NCBI RefSeq assembly: GCF_020531845.1
Contig: NZ_JAJAVF010000002.1
Coordinates: 779,543-843,542 of the forward strand
Source: Methylobacillus methanolivorans
Lineage (GTDB): Bacteria; Pseudomonadota; Gammaproteobacteria; Burkholderiales; Methylophilaceae
Reading direction: 5' to 3'
Length of the DNA: 64,000 nt
A program made the position numbers and the translations under genes. The notes beneath the pieces were generated by a model. It was not told where the DNA came from. It worked only from the letters and a program-made list of their open reading frames with translations, and made no database searches. Below are positions 34,235 to 43,253 of this stretch, in pieces (the first letter of the stretch is position 1; each line of letters opens with the position of its first letter).

Positions 34235-35272
34235 ATGATGTATTTAAATATTTTTCTTGTTGCTTTCCTTGCATTCTCTTTGAGCATGATTTGCGGCGGC
34301 GGTGCTGGACTGTTGCTAATACCCATCCTGGGTTATGTCCTACCAGCAGCACAGGTGCCCGCTGCCCTGTCCATCGGAACCTCCATCAGCTCTGTTACCA
34401 AGCTATCCCTATTTTTCCGGCAGATTAATTGGCATATTGTGAAACACTTCTTGCCTTTTGCACTGCCGGGCGTGGTGCTTGGGGCATGGCTGCTGAGTTA
34501 TTTGTCTCCCATGTACATAGAGTTATGCATGGCACTATTTCTTGTGTCCAACTTACCCTATGTATTCAGAAAAGAACCAGCAGCATCACCGAAGAATACC
34601 TCTCGGCACTCAAACCACTTTCTAAAATTTATCGGGCTTCTGGCTGGATTTATCTCGGCACTCACGGGTGCTGTAGGCGTTTTATTTAATGGTATATATC
34701 TGCGTTATGGGCTAACGAAAGAGGAAATAGTTGCAACCCGGGCAGCTAATGAAATCATCCTGCATCTTGTCAAATTATGCCTATATGTCTCATTTGGGCT
34801 GTTTACGCTGAAGGTGTTTTATATCGGCATGCTGGTTGCAATAGCAGCTGTGGCATCAACCTACCTGATGAAATACGTTTTGCCTAAAATCTCCATCAGG
34901 GTATTTAGCAAGATCGGTTATAGCGCCATGGTAGTGTCAGGCATATTGCTATTAAACAGTGCCCTAGCTAGGATTCACGAGGCCCACAATCCAGACATTG
35001 ATATTATCAGAGTATCAAAGGGTTACGACGCTACATTCAACTGGGATGATTTGATCTATACCATTGAATTTAAGTATGGTGAAGGTTTCGAGTTCGAGAA
35101 AATCATTCCATTCTCAGAGCTTGATGAGGCACGCCAGGCCTATGTACGCTCACAAGATGCAGCAGCAGCCAAAATTGTGATTGAGAAAGTCTACGCCTTG
35201 AAAAAGATTTCTTACGAAGCGTATTACTACGATGACGATAATCAACTGATTAAGAAAATCAAGTTTCCATAA
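34235..35272 (+). CDS. TauE/SafE-family permease with a C-terminal extension (putative sulfite exporter)
   Basis: The first roughly 245 residues form about eight membrane segments with the two-repeat TauE/SafE pattern: SMICGGGAGLLLIPILGY near the start and GLLAGFISALTGAVGVLFNG mid-protein. The family exports sulfite or sulfoacetate. The last 100 residues are soluble, acidic and tyrosine-rich (NWDDLIYTIEFKYGEGFEFE), which is not usual for the family; no domain is recognised. Export of sulfite released by the monooxygenases and desulfinase-like enzymes is a reasonable role. It has no sigma54 site, and it lies beyond the att repeat, so it belongs to the chromosome. Confidence 0.8.
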   Translation: MMYLNIFLVAFLAFSLSMICGGGAGLLLIPILGYVLPAAQVPAALSIGTSISSVTKLSLFFRQINWHIVKHFLPFALPGVVLGAWLLSYLSPMYIELCMALFLVSNLPYVFRKEPAASPKNTSRHSNHFLKFIGLLAGFISALTGAVGVLFNGIYLRYGLTKEEIVATRAANEIILHLVKLCLYVSFGLFTLKVFYIGMLVAIAAVASTYLMKYVLPKISIRVFSKIGYSAMVVSGILLLNSALARIHEAHNPDIDIIRVSKGYDATFNWDDLIYTIEFKYGEGFEFEKIIPFSELDEARQAYVRSQDAAAAKIVIEKVYALKKISYEAYYYDDDNQLIKKIKFP

Positions 35273-35348
35273 CCTGATTAAATATATAGTAAAACAAGAG
35301 AAAACTTTTACATCCTATTGAATATAATAAAATTATATTTCTCCCTTT

Positions 35349-36737
35349 ATGTTACCTGCTTACGTACTGCTAGACCTTGAAACCACTGGTGCAACGCCTA
35401 CCACAGACCGAATCACAGAAATTGGGTTGATCCGGTATGAAGATGGGGTTGAGGTGAGGCGCTGGCAAACCCTGGTCAATCCTGAAAAGCAGATTATCCC
35501 CTTTATTGAGAAAATCACCGGCATCAGCAATGCCATGGTAAAAGATGCACCCTTGTTCAAGGATATCGCACATGAGTTGCTGAGCCAGCTGCAGGGCGCA
35601 GTGCTATGCGCCCACAACGTGCGCTTTGATTATGGTTTTCTCAAGAATGAATACAAGCGGCTAGGGTCAACCCTACAGCTTAATGTATTGTGCACAGTGA
35701 AACTCTCTCGCCGGCTTTATCCTGAATATAAAAGCCATGGCCTGGATGCCATCATTGCGCGCCACGGCATCGTCTGTGTAGCCAGACATCGCGCCATGGG
35801 CGATGTGGAGGTGATGACAGAATTCCTGCACATTGCAGAAGCCGAGCATGGACTGGCAACATTAAAAGCCACAGCTGAAGAATTGCTCAAAAGCCAATCT
35901 CTACCAGTCGGCATTGACCCACAATTGATAGAAGACATACCAGAAACACCTGGCGTCTATCTCTTTTATGGCGAAAATGCCCTGCCTCTCTATGTAGGCA
36001 AGAGCATCAACCTGCGCAGCCGGGTGCTATCGCATTTCAACAGCGATCATTCGCGCGCCCGTGGCATGCGGATTGCCCAGGAAATCAAGCATATTGAATG
36101 GATAGAGACTGCCGGGGAGTTTGGGGCATTGTTGCTGGAAGCCAGGCTGATCAAGGAACGCCAGCCGATACATAACCAGCAGTTGCGACGCGAGCAGCAG
36201 CTTTGCTCCTGGCATTTGTTACCTTCTGCCGACCAACGCCCCCTGCTGACCCTAGTCACCCAAGATGACATGACACAAGAGTTGCTGGGCACACTCTACG
36301 GCACTTATCGTACCAAGCGCCAGGCCACTGCCACATTACGCCAGCTTGCCCAGGCCCACGCACTATGTCCGCAATATTTGGGGCTGGAAAGCGGAAATGG
36401 TCCTTGCTTTTCATATCAGCTCAAGCGTTGCAAAGGCGTATGCTGTCACCAGGAGTCTCCAGAATTGCACTACCTGCGCCTGAAGCAGGCGCTGATCAGC
36501 CACCAATTGAAATCTTGGCCCTACCCCGGCAAGATCGGCATCCGCGAAAGCAATGCCAAGAATGGAAAATCCGCAGTACATGTGTTTGAGCACTGGTGCT
36601 ACCTTGGCACGGCGGACGACCACGACAGCCTGGAGATGATGCGCCATACCAAGACGGCGTTCATCTTCGATATTGATACTTACAAACTGCTGCTGAAACA
36701 GCTCAACAAACCTGGCCTTCAATTGTTGCAGCTTTAA
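35349..36737 (+). CDS. DnaQ-like 3'-5' exonuclease fused to a GIY-YIG nuclease domain
   Basis: The 462-aa protein has an N-terminal DEDDh exonuclease domain: LLDLETTGATPTTDRITEIG, CAHNVRFDYGFL and RHRAMGDVEVM give the four acids and the His. A UvrC-type GIY-YIG domain follows (ETPGVYLFYGENALPLYVGK, then SINLRSRVLSHF, around residues 200-230). A cysteine-bearing tail is present (CFSYQLKRCKGVCC), like that of UvrC/Cho. This fusion is found in many proteobacteria and is thought to act in DNA repair or exonuclease proofreading. Its stop overlaps that of the convergent ABC gene by three bases, so transcripts are antisense at their ends. Confidence 0.88.
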   Translation: MLPAYVLLDLETTGATPTTDRITEIGLIRYEDGVEVRRWQTLVNPEKQIIPFIEKITGISNAMVKDAPLFKDIAHELLSQLQGAVLCAHNVRFDYGFLKNEYKRLGSTLQLNVLCTVKLSRRLYPEYKSHGLDAIIARHGIVCVARHRAMGDVEVMTEFLHIAEAEHGLATLKATAEELLKSQSLPVGIDPQLIEDIPETPGVYLFYGENALPLYVGKSINLRSRVLSHFNSDHSRARGMRIAQEIKHIEWIETAGEFGALLLEARLIKERQPIHNQQLRREQQLCSWHLLPSADQRPLLTLVTQDDMTQELLGTLYGTYRTKRQATATLRQLAQAHALCPQYLGLESGNGPCFSYQLKRCKGVCCHQESPELHYLRLKQALISHQLKSWPYPGKIGIRESNAKNGKSAVHVFEHWCYLGTADDHDSLEMMRHTKTAFIFDIDTYKLLLKQLNKPGLQLLQL

Positions 36738-38566
36738 AACTCCTGCCCGGCCTCATAAGCATGATACAACGCGGCATAATGTCCGCCCTGGCGCATCAAT
36801 ACGTCATGCGCGCCCTGCTCCACCACCTGGCCGTCGCGGATCACGGCAATGCGGTCGGCATCACGGATGGTAGCAAGCCTATGGGCGATGATGACTGCAG
36901 TCCGTCCCTCGCATAAGCGCCGCAAAGCATGTTGTATCTTGCGCTCGGTCTGGATATCCACAGCGGACGTAGCCTCGTCGAGAATCAGGATGGCCGGGTC
37001 TGCCAGGTAAGCCCGCACCAGGCAGACCAGTTGCCGCTGCCCATGGCTCAGATGGCTACCCAAGGCGCCCACCTCCGTCTGGTAGCCATGCGGCAAGCGG
37101 CTAATGATGTCGTGTACGCCCAGTGCCTCGGCCGCGTCGATCAGCTCCTGATTGCTGGCGTGCGGCCTTGCCAGCCGCAAGTTGTCGATAATCGTGCCGC
37201 TGAACAAGACGTTGTCCTGCAGTACCACGCCCACATGATGGCGCAATTCATGCTGCGCCACAGACTTTACATCCTTGCCGTCGACCAACACCGCGCCGCC
37301 CTGCACCTCGTAGAAGCGTGTCAGCAATTGCACCAGCGTACTCTTGCCATGTCCCGTAGGCCCGACAATCGCCAGCACCTCGCCAGCCCCCACCTTGAGA
37401 TTCAGGTTGCGGATGACCGGGTTTTCGCCGTCCGGATGATAGGAAAACACCACGTCGCGGAATTCAACATCGCCCTTCACCTGTCTTAACGGTATTGGAT
37501 GCTCGGCATCACGTATCTCCGGCTGGGTATCCAGCAGTAGGAAGATGCGTTGGGCAGAGGCCACACCGTTGATGTAACGCTCGAACAGGTCGCCCAGCTC
37601 CTGCAACGGCCCAAGGAACATGAAGACATAGAACATGCTCGCGGCCATCTGCCCAAAACTGATATGTCCCAAGGCGACTTCGCGGCTACCGAAGACGATG
37701 AGCAGCATCATGCCCAGGGTCGTCAACACGCCGGTGAAATGCGAGAACCAGCCCGACATCAGGGTATTGCGGATCAAGGCGTTGATAAAGTCCTGGATCA
37801 GTACGCGGTAGCTGGCACGGTTGTTTTCCTCCTGTACTGCCTGCTTGATCAGGCGCACGCCGGCCACCGTCTCGACCAGGTGCGCAGTGAAGCGAGCGCG
37901 GTTTTCCGCCACCCGAGCGTAATTTCTCTGCGCCAGATATTTGAACAGCCATGTCGCCCCGAATAACAAGGGAATCACGGATGCAAGACTGAGGAACAAT
38001 ATCGGCGAGGTCAGCCAGAGCAATATCCCAGCCACTACGCTGCGCAGCAAGGCCGACAGCAGCTCGGGCGGCCCTTGTATCATCAACGGCTCTAGGCTGT
38101 CGACATCGCGATCTATGCGCGAGACGATGCGGCCAGACTTGGTGCGGTCAAAATACCCAACACTCAAGTGCTGCACATGATTGAACACACTCACGCGCAA
38201 GCTGTTCAACACCCGGATCGCCGCCGAGCCGGAAAGATATTGGGAAACGCCTGCCAGACCAAAACGCCCGGCCCAGGAAATGGTCATGCCGACCAAGGCC
38301 CACACGATGATGTGAGTATTGAGGCTATAACCTCCCGTCAGGCCTTTCACCAAGGCATGGTCGATCACCTGCTCGATCATGTAGGGCCGCAAAAATACGA
38401 GCGCGACCAGCACTATTTCAGCCAGGATAGCGCCAATGACAAAATGTTTCACTGGACGTAGCAAGGGTAATAGACGCCAGAACATACCCCGCTGCAATTT
38501 CTGCTGCGCCAGCATTTCCTCCAGCTCAATGTCAGACATGACCCGCGGACCTGATGTTTTACTCAT
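36734..38566 (-). CDS. Exporter-fold ABC transporter half, canonical Walker B (pair 2, subunit B)
   Basis: The 610-aa half-transporter is paralogous to 23271-25112 and shares its unusual motifs: Walker A VAIVGPTGHGKSTL, signature LSHGQRQLVCLVRA and Walker B AILILDEATSAVD. The membrane domain occupies about the first 340 residues. It overlaps its partner gene by eight bases. It is the last gene of what looks like one long minus-strand operon running from the ATPase at 44949. The transported molecule is unknown; the repeated pairing with TonB-linked genes in this window suggests a shared substrate class. Confidence 0.85.
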   Translation of the reverse strand: MSKTSGPRVMSDIELEEMLAQQKLQRGMFWRLLPLLRPVKHFVIGAILAEIVLVALVFLRPYMIEQVIDHALVKGLTGGYSLNTHIIVWALVGMTISWAGRFGLAGVSQYLSGSAAIRVLNSLRVSVFNHVQHLSVGYFDRTKSGRIVSRIDRDVDSLEPLMIQGPPELLSALLRSVVAGILLWLTSPILFLSLASVIPLLFGATWLFKYLAQRNYARVAENRARFTAHLVETVAGVRLIKQAVQEENNRASYRVLIQDFINALIRNTLMSGWFSHFTGVLTTLGMMLLIVFGSREVALGHISFGQMAASMFYVFMFLGPLQELGDLFERYINGVASAQRIFLLLDTQPEIRDAEHPIPLRQVKGDVEFRDVVFSYHPDGENPVIRNLNLKVGAGEVLAIVGPTGHGKSTLVQLLTRFYEVQGGAVLVDGKDVKSVAQHELRHHVGVVLQDNVLFSGTIIDNLRLARPHASNQELIDAAEALGVHDIISRLPHGYQTEVGALGSHLSHGQRQLVCLVRAYLADPAILILDEATSAVDIQTERKIQHALRRLCEGRTAVIIAHRLATIRDADRIAVIRDGQVVEQGAHDVLMRQGGHYAALYHAYEAGQEF

Positions 38567-40364
38567 GAGTATCTCCCACTCCCATCAACTCCCTGTACTC
38601 CACGCTTTCTGCAACCAAATTTGCGTGCGTCCCTTCCGCAATGATCCTGCCGCCCGAAAGCACCAGTACGCGATCTGCCAACAGGATGGTGGAGAGTTTG
38701 CTGGCAATCATCAGTACCGACACCGCCTGGCCCTTGTCCTCAGGCAGGCGGCGAATATTATTCAACACCGTGCGCTCAGTCACGGCATCCAGCGCACTGG
38801 TGGCATCATCCAGCACCAGGATCGAGGGCTTTCCTATCAAGGCGCGTGCAAGGCATATCCGCTGCCGCTGCCCACCCGAGAGCGTAATGCCTCTATCACC
38901 GATGCGTGTCTCCAGGCCAGATTCCAATCGTGCCAGCACTTCTTCTGCCGATGCCATGCGTAAAGCCCACAACAGCTCCTCATCCGTTGCCTCTTGGTCC
39001 GCGAGGCGCAAATTGTTGGCCAGGCTGTCTGAAAACAAGAATCCTTCCTGCGGCACGACATGGATCGCGCGCCTCAAGGCGTCCAAGGTGAAATCGCGAA
39101 CATCGTGCCATTCATCATCCCACCTCAACTCGAGGTTGCCGGTTTTGGCATCGGCAAGCCTAGGTAGCAAGCTTGCCAGGGTGCTTTTGCCAGAGCCTGT
39201 CGCCCCGACCAGCGCTACAACTTCGCCGGGCTTGAGTTCAAAACTGCATTGATCTAGCACCGGGTTGCCTCCGCCTGGAGGCTCGACAGCCACATGCTGC
39301 AGCCGGATGCCAAGCGCCTTGCCCTGAGGAATATCCCGCGTTCCACCTTCAATCTCGGGCAAAGCATCCAACAGTTCCCATATGCGCGCCGCCGATGAAC
39401 GTGCATCGGCAAACACTTGCATCACCCGTCCCACGCCTTCCACCCTGAACACCAGCGTAGTAGACATCAATAGAGAGGCCACCAGCTCTCCGTAATTTAA
39501 ATGTCCGGTATAGACCAGGTATGCGCCTACGCCGAGCACCCAGACTTGCCCGAGCCCCACGACGAACTGGGGAATGGGGATCCTGCTTGCCGAATAGCGC
39601 AATGCCTCCAGGGCCTGGCTGACGAAGAAACGGACATGGCGCTCGAACTGTGCCACGCGGGTGGACTCAAGGCTAAACGCCTTGATCACGCGCACGCCGC
39701 TTACCCCTTCCGTCAGGTCCTGGTTGACGCTGTCGAACGCCTGCCCTACGGCACGGTCGAGCTGTACCAAGTGATCGGTCTGGCGAAACAGGATATAAAA
39801 GCCTAGGGTCGTCAATAACAAGGGGCCGATACCCAGCAGAGGGTGATACCAGAACAGAAAGCTGACCGCGGCGATGACGATAAACGAAGTATCGACAACC
39901 TGCCGCCAGAAGCTGATCAAGGCATCGCGCAACTTATCGGCATCGCGCGTAGTGCGCGTCACGATCTCGCCCGCGCCGTGCAGCCAGTGGTAGGCCAGAT
40001 CTAGGCGCTGCACCTGCACCAGGATCATCTCGCGCAAATATCCCAGCAGGTCTTGCTGAATTACCAATGATAGCCAACCGACAAAGTACATGAGTAACGC
40101 CCGGCCTGCGGCAATGCCCACAATGACCAACAGCCAATGCCAGGCAACGCTGGCATCTAGGTTACCTGCCGCATCGGTGACGACCGCCACGCCCTGCTCC
40201 ACATCATGCACTGCACGCGCAATCATGCCTTGCTGCCAGGCCAGCATGAAGTTGGCAAGGGCAAACAAGGCTGCGGAAATCCAGAAACGTACGGGCGTAC
40301 GCCGATACAGCCACAAACATCGCAACAAGGGATAGGAATGGAGATTCACAAACCGGGCTTTCAT
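38559..40364 (-). CDS. Exporter-fold ABC transporter half, degenerate ATPase site (pair 2, subunit A)
   Basis: The 601-aa paralog of 21500-23281. Walker A is VALVGATGSGKSTL, the signature LSGGQRQRICLARA, and Walker B ILVLDDATSALD with Asp in place of the catalytic Glu. Together with the LSHGQ of subunit B, this forms one non-canonical ATP site, so the pair is an obligate asymmetric heterodimer. It starts 75 bases after the permease gene, with a hairpin in between. Confidence 0.85.
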   Translation of the reverse strand: MKARFVNLHSYPLLRCLWLYRRTPVRFWISAALFALANFMLAWQQGMIARAVHDVEQGVAVVTDAAGNLDASVAWHWLLVIVGIAAGRALLMYFVGWLSLVIQQDLLGYLREMILVQVQRLDLAYHWLHGAGEIVTRTTRDADKLRDALISFWRQVVDTSFIVIAAVSFLFWYHPLLGIGPLLLTTLGFYILFRQTDHLVQLDRAVGQAFDSVNQDLTEGVSGVRVIKAFSLESTRVAQFERHVRFFVSQALEALRYSASRIPIPQFVVGLGQVWVLGVGAYLVYTGHLNYGELVASLLMSTTLVFRVEGVGRVMQVFADARSSAARIWELLDALPEIEGGTRDIPQGKALGIRLQHVAVEPPGGGNPVLDQCSFELKPGEVVALVGATGSGKSTLASLLPRLADAKTGNLELRWDDEWHDVRDFTLDALRRAIHVVPQEGFLFSDSLANNLRLADQEATDEELLWALRMASAEEVLARLESGLETRIGDRGITLSGGQRQRICLARALIGKPSILVLDDATSALDAVTERTVLNNIRRLPEDKGQAVSVLMIASKLSTILLADRVLVLSGGRIIAEGTHANLVAESVEYRELMGVGDTHE

Positions 40365-40379
40365 ACGGCAGGGTTATGC

Positions 40380-40405
40380 GCCATGCCTGGGGAATCAGGC
40401 ATGGC
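40380..40405. repeat. Perfect 10-bp hairpin between permease and ABC genes
   Basis: GCCATGCCTG / CAGGCATGGC with a 6-base loop, 15 bases upstream of the ABC start. No T run follows on the minus strand, so it is more likely an mRNA-stability or processing hairpin than a terminator. Confidence 0.5.
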
Positions 40406-40438
40406 TAAGAAACACGCTATAACAATTTGAGGGATAGA

Positions 40439-41221
40439 CTAGCGCAGGTTACGCCAGCGGAACAAGTAGCGGCCAGCGCGCTGGATAACCAGGTTCATCA
40501 GGTAGCCCAACACACCAATCAAGGCGGTAAGGATGATAAGAATATCCATGCGTGACGCCGCCTGCGCATTCATCATGATGTTACCCAGGCCAGCACCGGC
40601 GCTGAACAGGATCTCACTACCAATAGTCGCTAGCCAGGCAAACGCCAACGCAAATGAAATACCGGTAAAAATGCTGGGCAATGCTGCGGGCAGGAGTATC
40701 TTGAAGAAGGTCTTGCGACGACCAAGCTTATAGACATCCCCGACCTCCTTGTACTTGCCTTCCACCTGATGCAAGCTTTCATAAGTCGCCAGCACCATGG
40801 GATAAAATGCCGACAGGCACACCACCAGCAGCTTGGATGGATCGCCATTACCCAACCAGAGGCTGAACAAGGGCACCAGACCCATCAAAGGCACCTGGCG
40901 CAGCATATGGTAAAGCGGCCCGATCAACACATCCGCCACGCGCCATAACGCCATCACCGCACCAACCCCAAAGCCGATTGAGCCGCCAATCAGTAGCCCA
41001 AGGAAAGCACGCTGTAGGCTGGCAGCGACACCTTGCTGCAACTCACCTGTCGAGATGATTTCCAGCAAGCCGTGGTAAATCTGAGAGATAGAGGCAAATG
41101 CATAAGCATTTTCCGCGCTCTGCCGAGACATGACCTCCCACACCAGCAATAATGCCACTGGGATCAGCCAACCACGTCCACTTTGCAAAATACGGTATCG
41201 GGATAAATTTTGCGTTGTCAT
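40439..41221 (-). CDS. ABC permease, SsuC/TauC-like (second permease)
   Basis: The 260-aa membrane protein has about six helices and the binding-protein-dependent permease EAA-type loop (TFFKILLPAALPSIFTGISF). SsuC-family permeases import aliphatic sulfonates, taurine or nitrate. It overlaps the first permease by four bases (ATGA), so the two are translated together and probably form a heterodimeric channel energised by the ATPase at 44119-44949. Confidence 0.88.
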   Translation of the reverse strand: MTTQNLSRYRILQSGRGWLIPVALLLVWEVMSRQSAENAYAFASISQIYHGLLEIISTGELQQGVAASLQRAFLGLLIGGSIGFGVGAVMALWRVADVLIGPLYHMLRQVPLMGLVPLFSLWLGNGDPSKLLVVCLSAFYPMVLATYESLHQVEGKYKEVGDVYKLGRRKTFFKILLPAALPSIFTGISFALAFAWLATIGSEILFSAGAGLGNIMMNAQAASRMDILIILTALIGVLGYLMNLVIQRAGRYLFRWRNLR

Positions 41222-42036
41222 TTTGCCTCCACCTTGCGCCAGGGAATCAAATTAGCCTCACCCCACTTGAACAGGCGGTCGATGCCGAAACCGATGAGCC
41301 CGGTCAGCACCACGCCGACCATTACGATATCAATGCGGAAAATCTCGCGCCCCATCTGCATCATATGACCAAGCCCGCTGTCAGCGGCAAGCAACTCCGC
41401 TGCCACCAGAATGGTCCATGAGCGTGCAAACGCGATACGAAAGCCAGTCAGTATGGGTGGCAGGATCGCGGGGATCACCATCTTGGTATACAAGGTACGG
41501 TTGGGCAACTGGTAGGCCTGTGCCACCTCGAAATAATGCCTGGGTATGCCCTTGGTAGCCTCGTATGAAGCCAGCGCTACGGTAAAAAAGGCAGCCTTGA
41601 CCACGATGGCGATCTTGAATACCTCCTCAATACCGAAAAGCAGGATGAAGATCGGGATCAAGGCGATGGTCGGTACCTGGCGTAATGCCTGGAACAGCGG
41701 CGAGAAAAAGTCCTCTACCGTGCGCGACAATGCCATGAGGATACCGAACAACAAGCCAGAGCTCGCGCCAATTAAGAAGCCAACACCTAAGCGAGATAAA
41801 CTGACTGACAAATGCGCCCACAACTCGCCCGAATCCAGCAGCTCATGCAGGCTGGCGAGCACCTCCCACGGTGACACCAGCAATTGCGGAGAAAAAATCT
41901 CCAGCTTGGTGACCCATGCCCATAGCAAAAGAAATGCTATAGGGGAAATAAACGCTGCCAAGCGCAACCTGCTGCGACGGCGAAACACGGGGTCGGCCTG
42001 ATTAATGCCAAGTGCAACCCTGATACCTATGCTCAT
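41218..42036 (-). CDS. ABC permease, SsuC/TauC-like (first permease)
   Basis: The 272-aa paralog of the next gene. It shows LFQALRQVPTIALIPIFILL and the coupling loop LYTKMVIPAILPPILTGFRI, with about six membrane segments. It follows exbD by 36 bases. Having two different permeases implies a heterodimer, where most SsuC systems are homodimeric. Confidence 0.88.
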   Translation of the reverse strand: MSIGIRVALGINQADPVFRRRSRLRLAAFISPIAFLLLWAWVTKLEIFSPQLLVSPWEVLASLHELLDSGELWAHLSVSLSRLGVGFLIGASSGLLFGILMALSRTVEDFFSPLFQALRQVPTIALIPIFILLFGIEEVFKIAIVVKAAFFTVALASYEATKGIPRHYFEVAQAYQLPNRTLYTKMVIPAILPPILTGFRIAFARSWTILVAAELLAADSGLGHMMQMGREIFRIDIVMVGVVLTGLIGFGIDRLFKWGEANLIPWRKVEAK

Positions 42037-42072
42037 AAACTCAACTCTTTCCTGCTAGACAATATCAGAGAT

Positions 42073-42480
42073 TTATTCTGCCTGGGTCAGCACAGCCAGC
42101 TTGGTAATGCCAGCGCGTTCAATCGCAGCCATCACTTTGGCAACCACGCCGTAATTAACAGCCTCGTCTGAACTCAAGTGCAGTGCCAGATCAGGATTCG
42201 CTGCCTGGCGCGCCTTTAACTCAGACTCAAGTTGCGCTACAGGCACTTCTTGCTTGTCTACAAATACCTTGCCTTGCGCATCCACGCTTACCGTCACCGG
42301 TTTCTTTGGTTCTGGTGGTTGCGTTGCAGCCGTTTTGGGCAAGTTCACCGTAATGGCATTGTTGAGTACTGGAATGGTGACAATGAAGGCCACCAGGAGC
42401 ACCAACATCACGTCAACCAAAGGTGTAATGTTGATTTCACTTAATACTTCATCAGATTCACTACTGGTCGAGAAAGCCAT
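42073..42480 (-). CDS. exbD: ExbD, TonB-complex proton channel subunit
   Basis: The 135-aa protein has one N-terminal membrane helix with the essential Asp (INITPLVDVMLVLLVAFIVT) and a periplasmic domain. With ExbB it harvests proton-motive force to drive TonB. Its start shares one base with the exbB stop (TAATG), so the two are coupled. Confidence 0.93.
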   Translation of the reverse strand: MAFSTSSESDEVLSEINITPLVDVMLVLLVAFIVTIPVLNNAITVNLPKTAATQPPEPKKPVTVSVDAQGKVFVDKQEVPVAQLESELKARQAANPDLALHLSSDEAVNYGVVAKVMAAIERAGITKLAVLTQAE

Positions 42481-43217
42481 TATGCAACCGCCTCATTTTT
42501 CAGGTTAACCACGGAAGACGATGTAGCTTCATGCTTGACTGCACCAAGCTCAACAGGCTTGCTGCCAGCAAAGTTTGCCTTGCGGGACAAGCGGATCAGG
42601 TCGGCAGCAAAATCATCAAGGTCGCCGTTGATCAACTTGAGACGACGGGTGAAAAAGTTGAATGCCAATACGGCTGGCACCGCAACCGCAATACCGAGGC
42701 CTGTAGCCACCAGTGCTTCACCGATAGGGCCAGCAACAACTTCCAGGCTGGCAGAGCCCAATGCGCCGATATTGGTCAACGCATTCATGATGCCCCATAC
42801 CGTACCGAACAGACCAACAAACGGTGACGTACTACCAATACTGGCCAACACGGCAAGACCGCTGTCCAGGCTACGACGTTCCTTGAGGATTTGCTGACGC
42901 AGGGAGCGCTCCAGTAAATCCTGACGATCGCCCGTGTGCTCAAGATCATGGGAAGCATGGCCGTCTACATCACGCAAGGTATTAAAACCGGCCTGGGCAA
43001 CACGTGCAGCCGGACCGTCAACATCATGAATCTCAGAAGCGGCAATGATATTAGGTGCGCTCCAGAATGCCTGCTTGTAACGCTTGCTCTGGCTGGCTGC
43101 ACGCCAATGTTGGTAGCCTTTTACCAACAGCAATGTCCAGGTCACCACGGAAAAAGCGATGAGTGCATACAGCACAGTATCAACGATCAATGAATTGGAT
43201 TCTGCAATATCAAACAT
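42480..43217 (-). CDS. exbB: ExbB, TonB-complex proton channel subunit (MotA/TolQ family)
   Basis: The 245-aa protein has three membrane helices, with a large cytoplasmic loop between the first two. The conserved block LASIGSTSPFVGLFGTVWGI followed by GPIGEALVATGLGIAVAVPA forms the channel core. It is in tonB-exbB-exbD order, placed inside an ABC import operon. Confidence 0.93.
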   Translation of the reverse strand: MFDIAESNSLIVDTVLYALIAFSVVTWTLLLVKGYQHWRAASQSKRYKQAFWSAPNIIAASEIHDVDGPAARVAQAGFNTLRDVDGHASHDLEHTGDRQDLLERSLRQQILKERRSLDSGLAVLASIGSTSPFVGLFGTVWGIMNALTNIGALGSASLEVVAGPIGEALVATGLGIAVAVPAVLAFNFFTRRLKLINGDLDDFAADLIRLSRKANFAGSKPVELGAVKHEATSSSVVNLKNEAVA

Positions 43218-43253
43218 CTTTATGTTCCTTCAATTGTTTACGTAAATAAGGCT

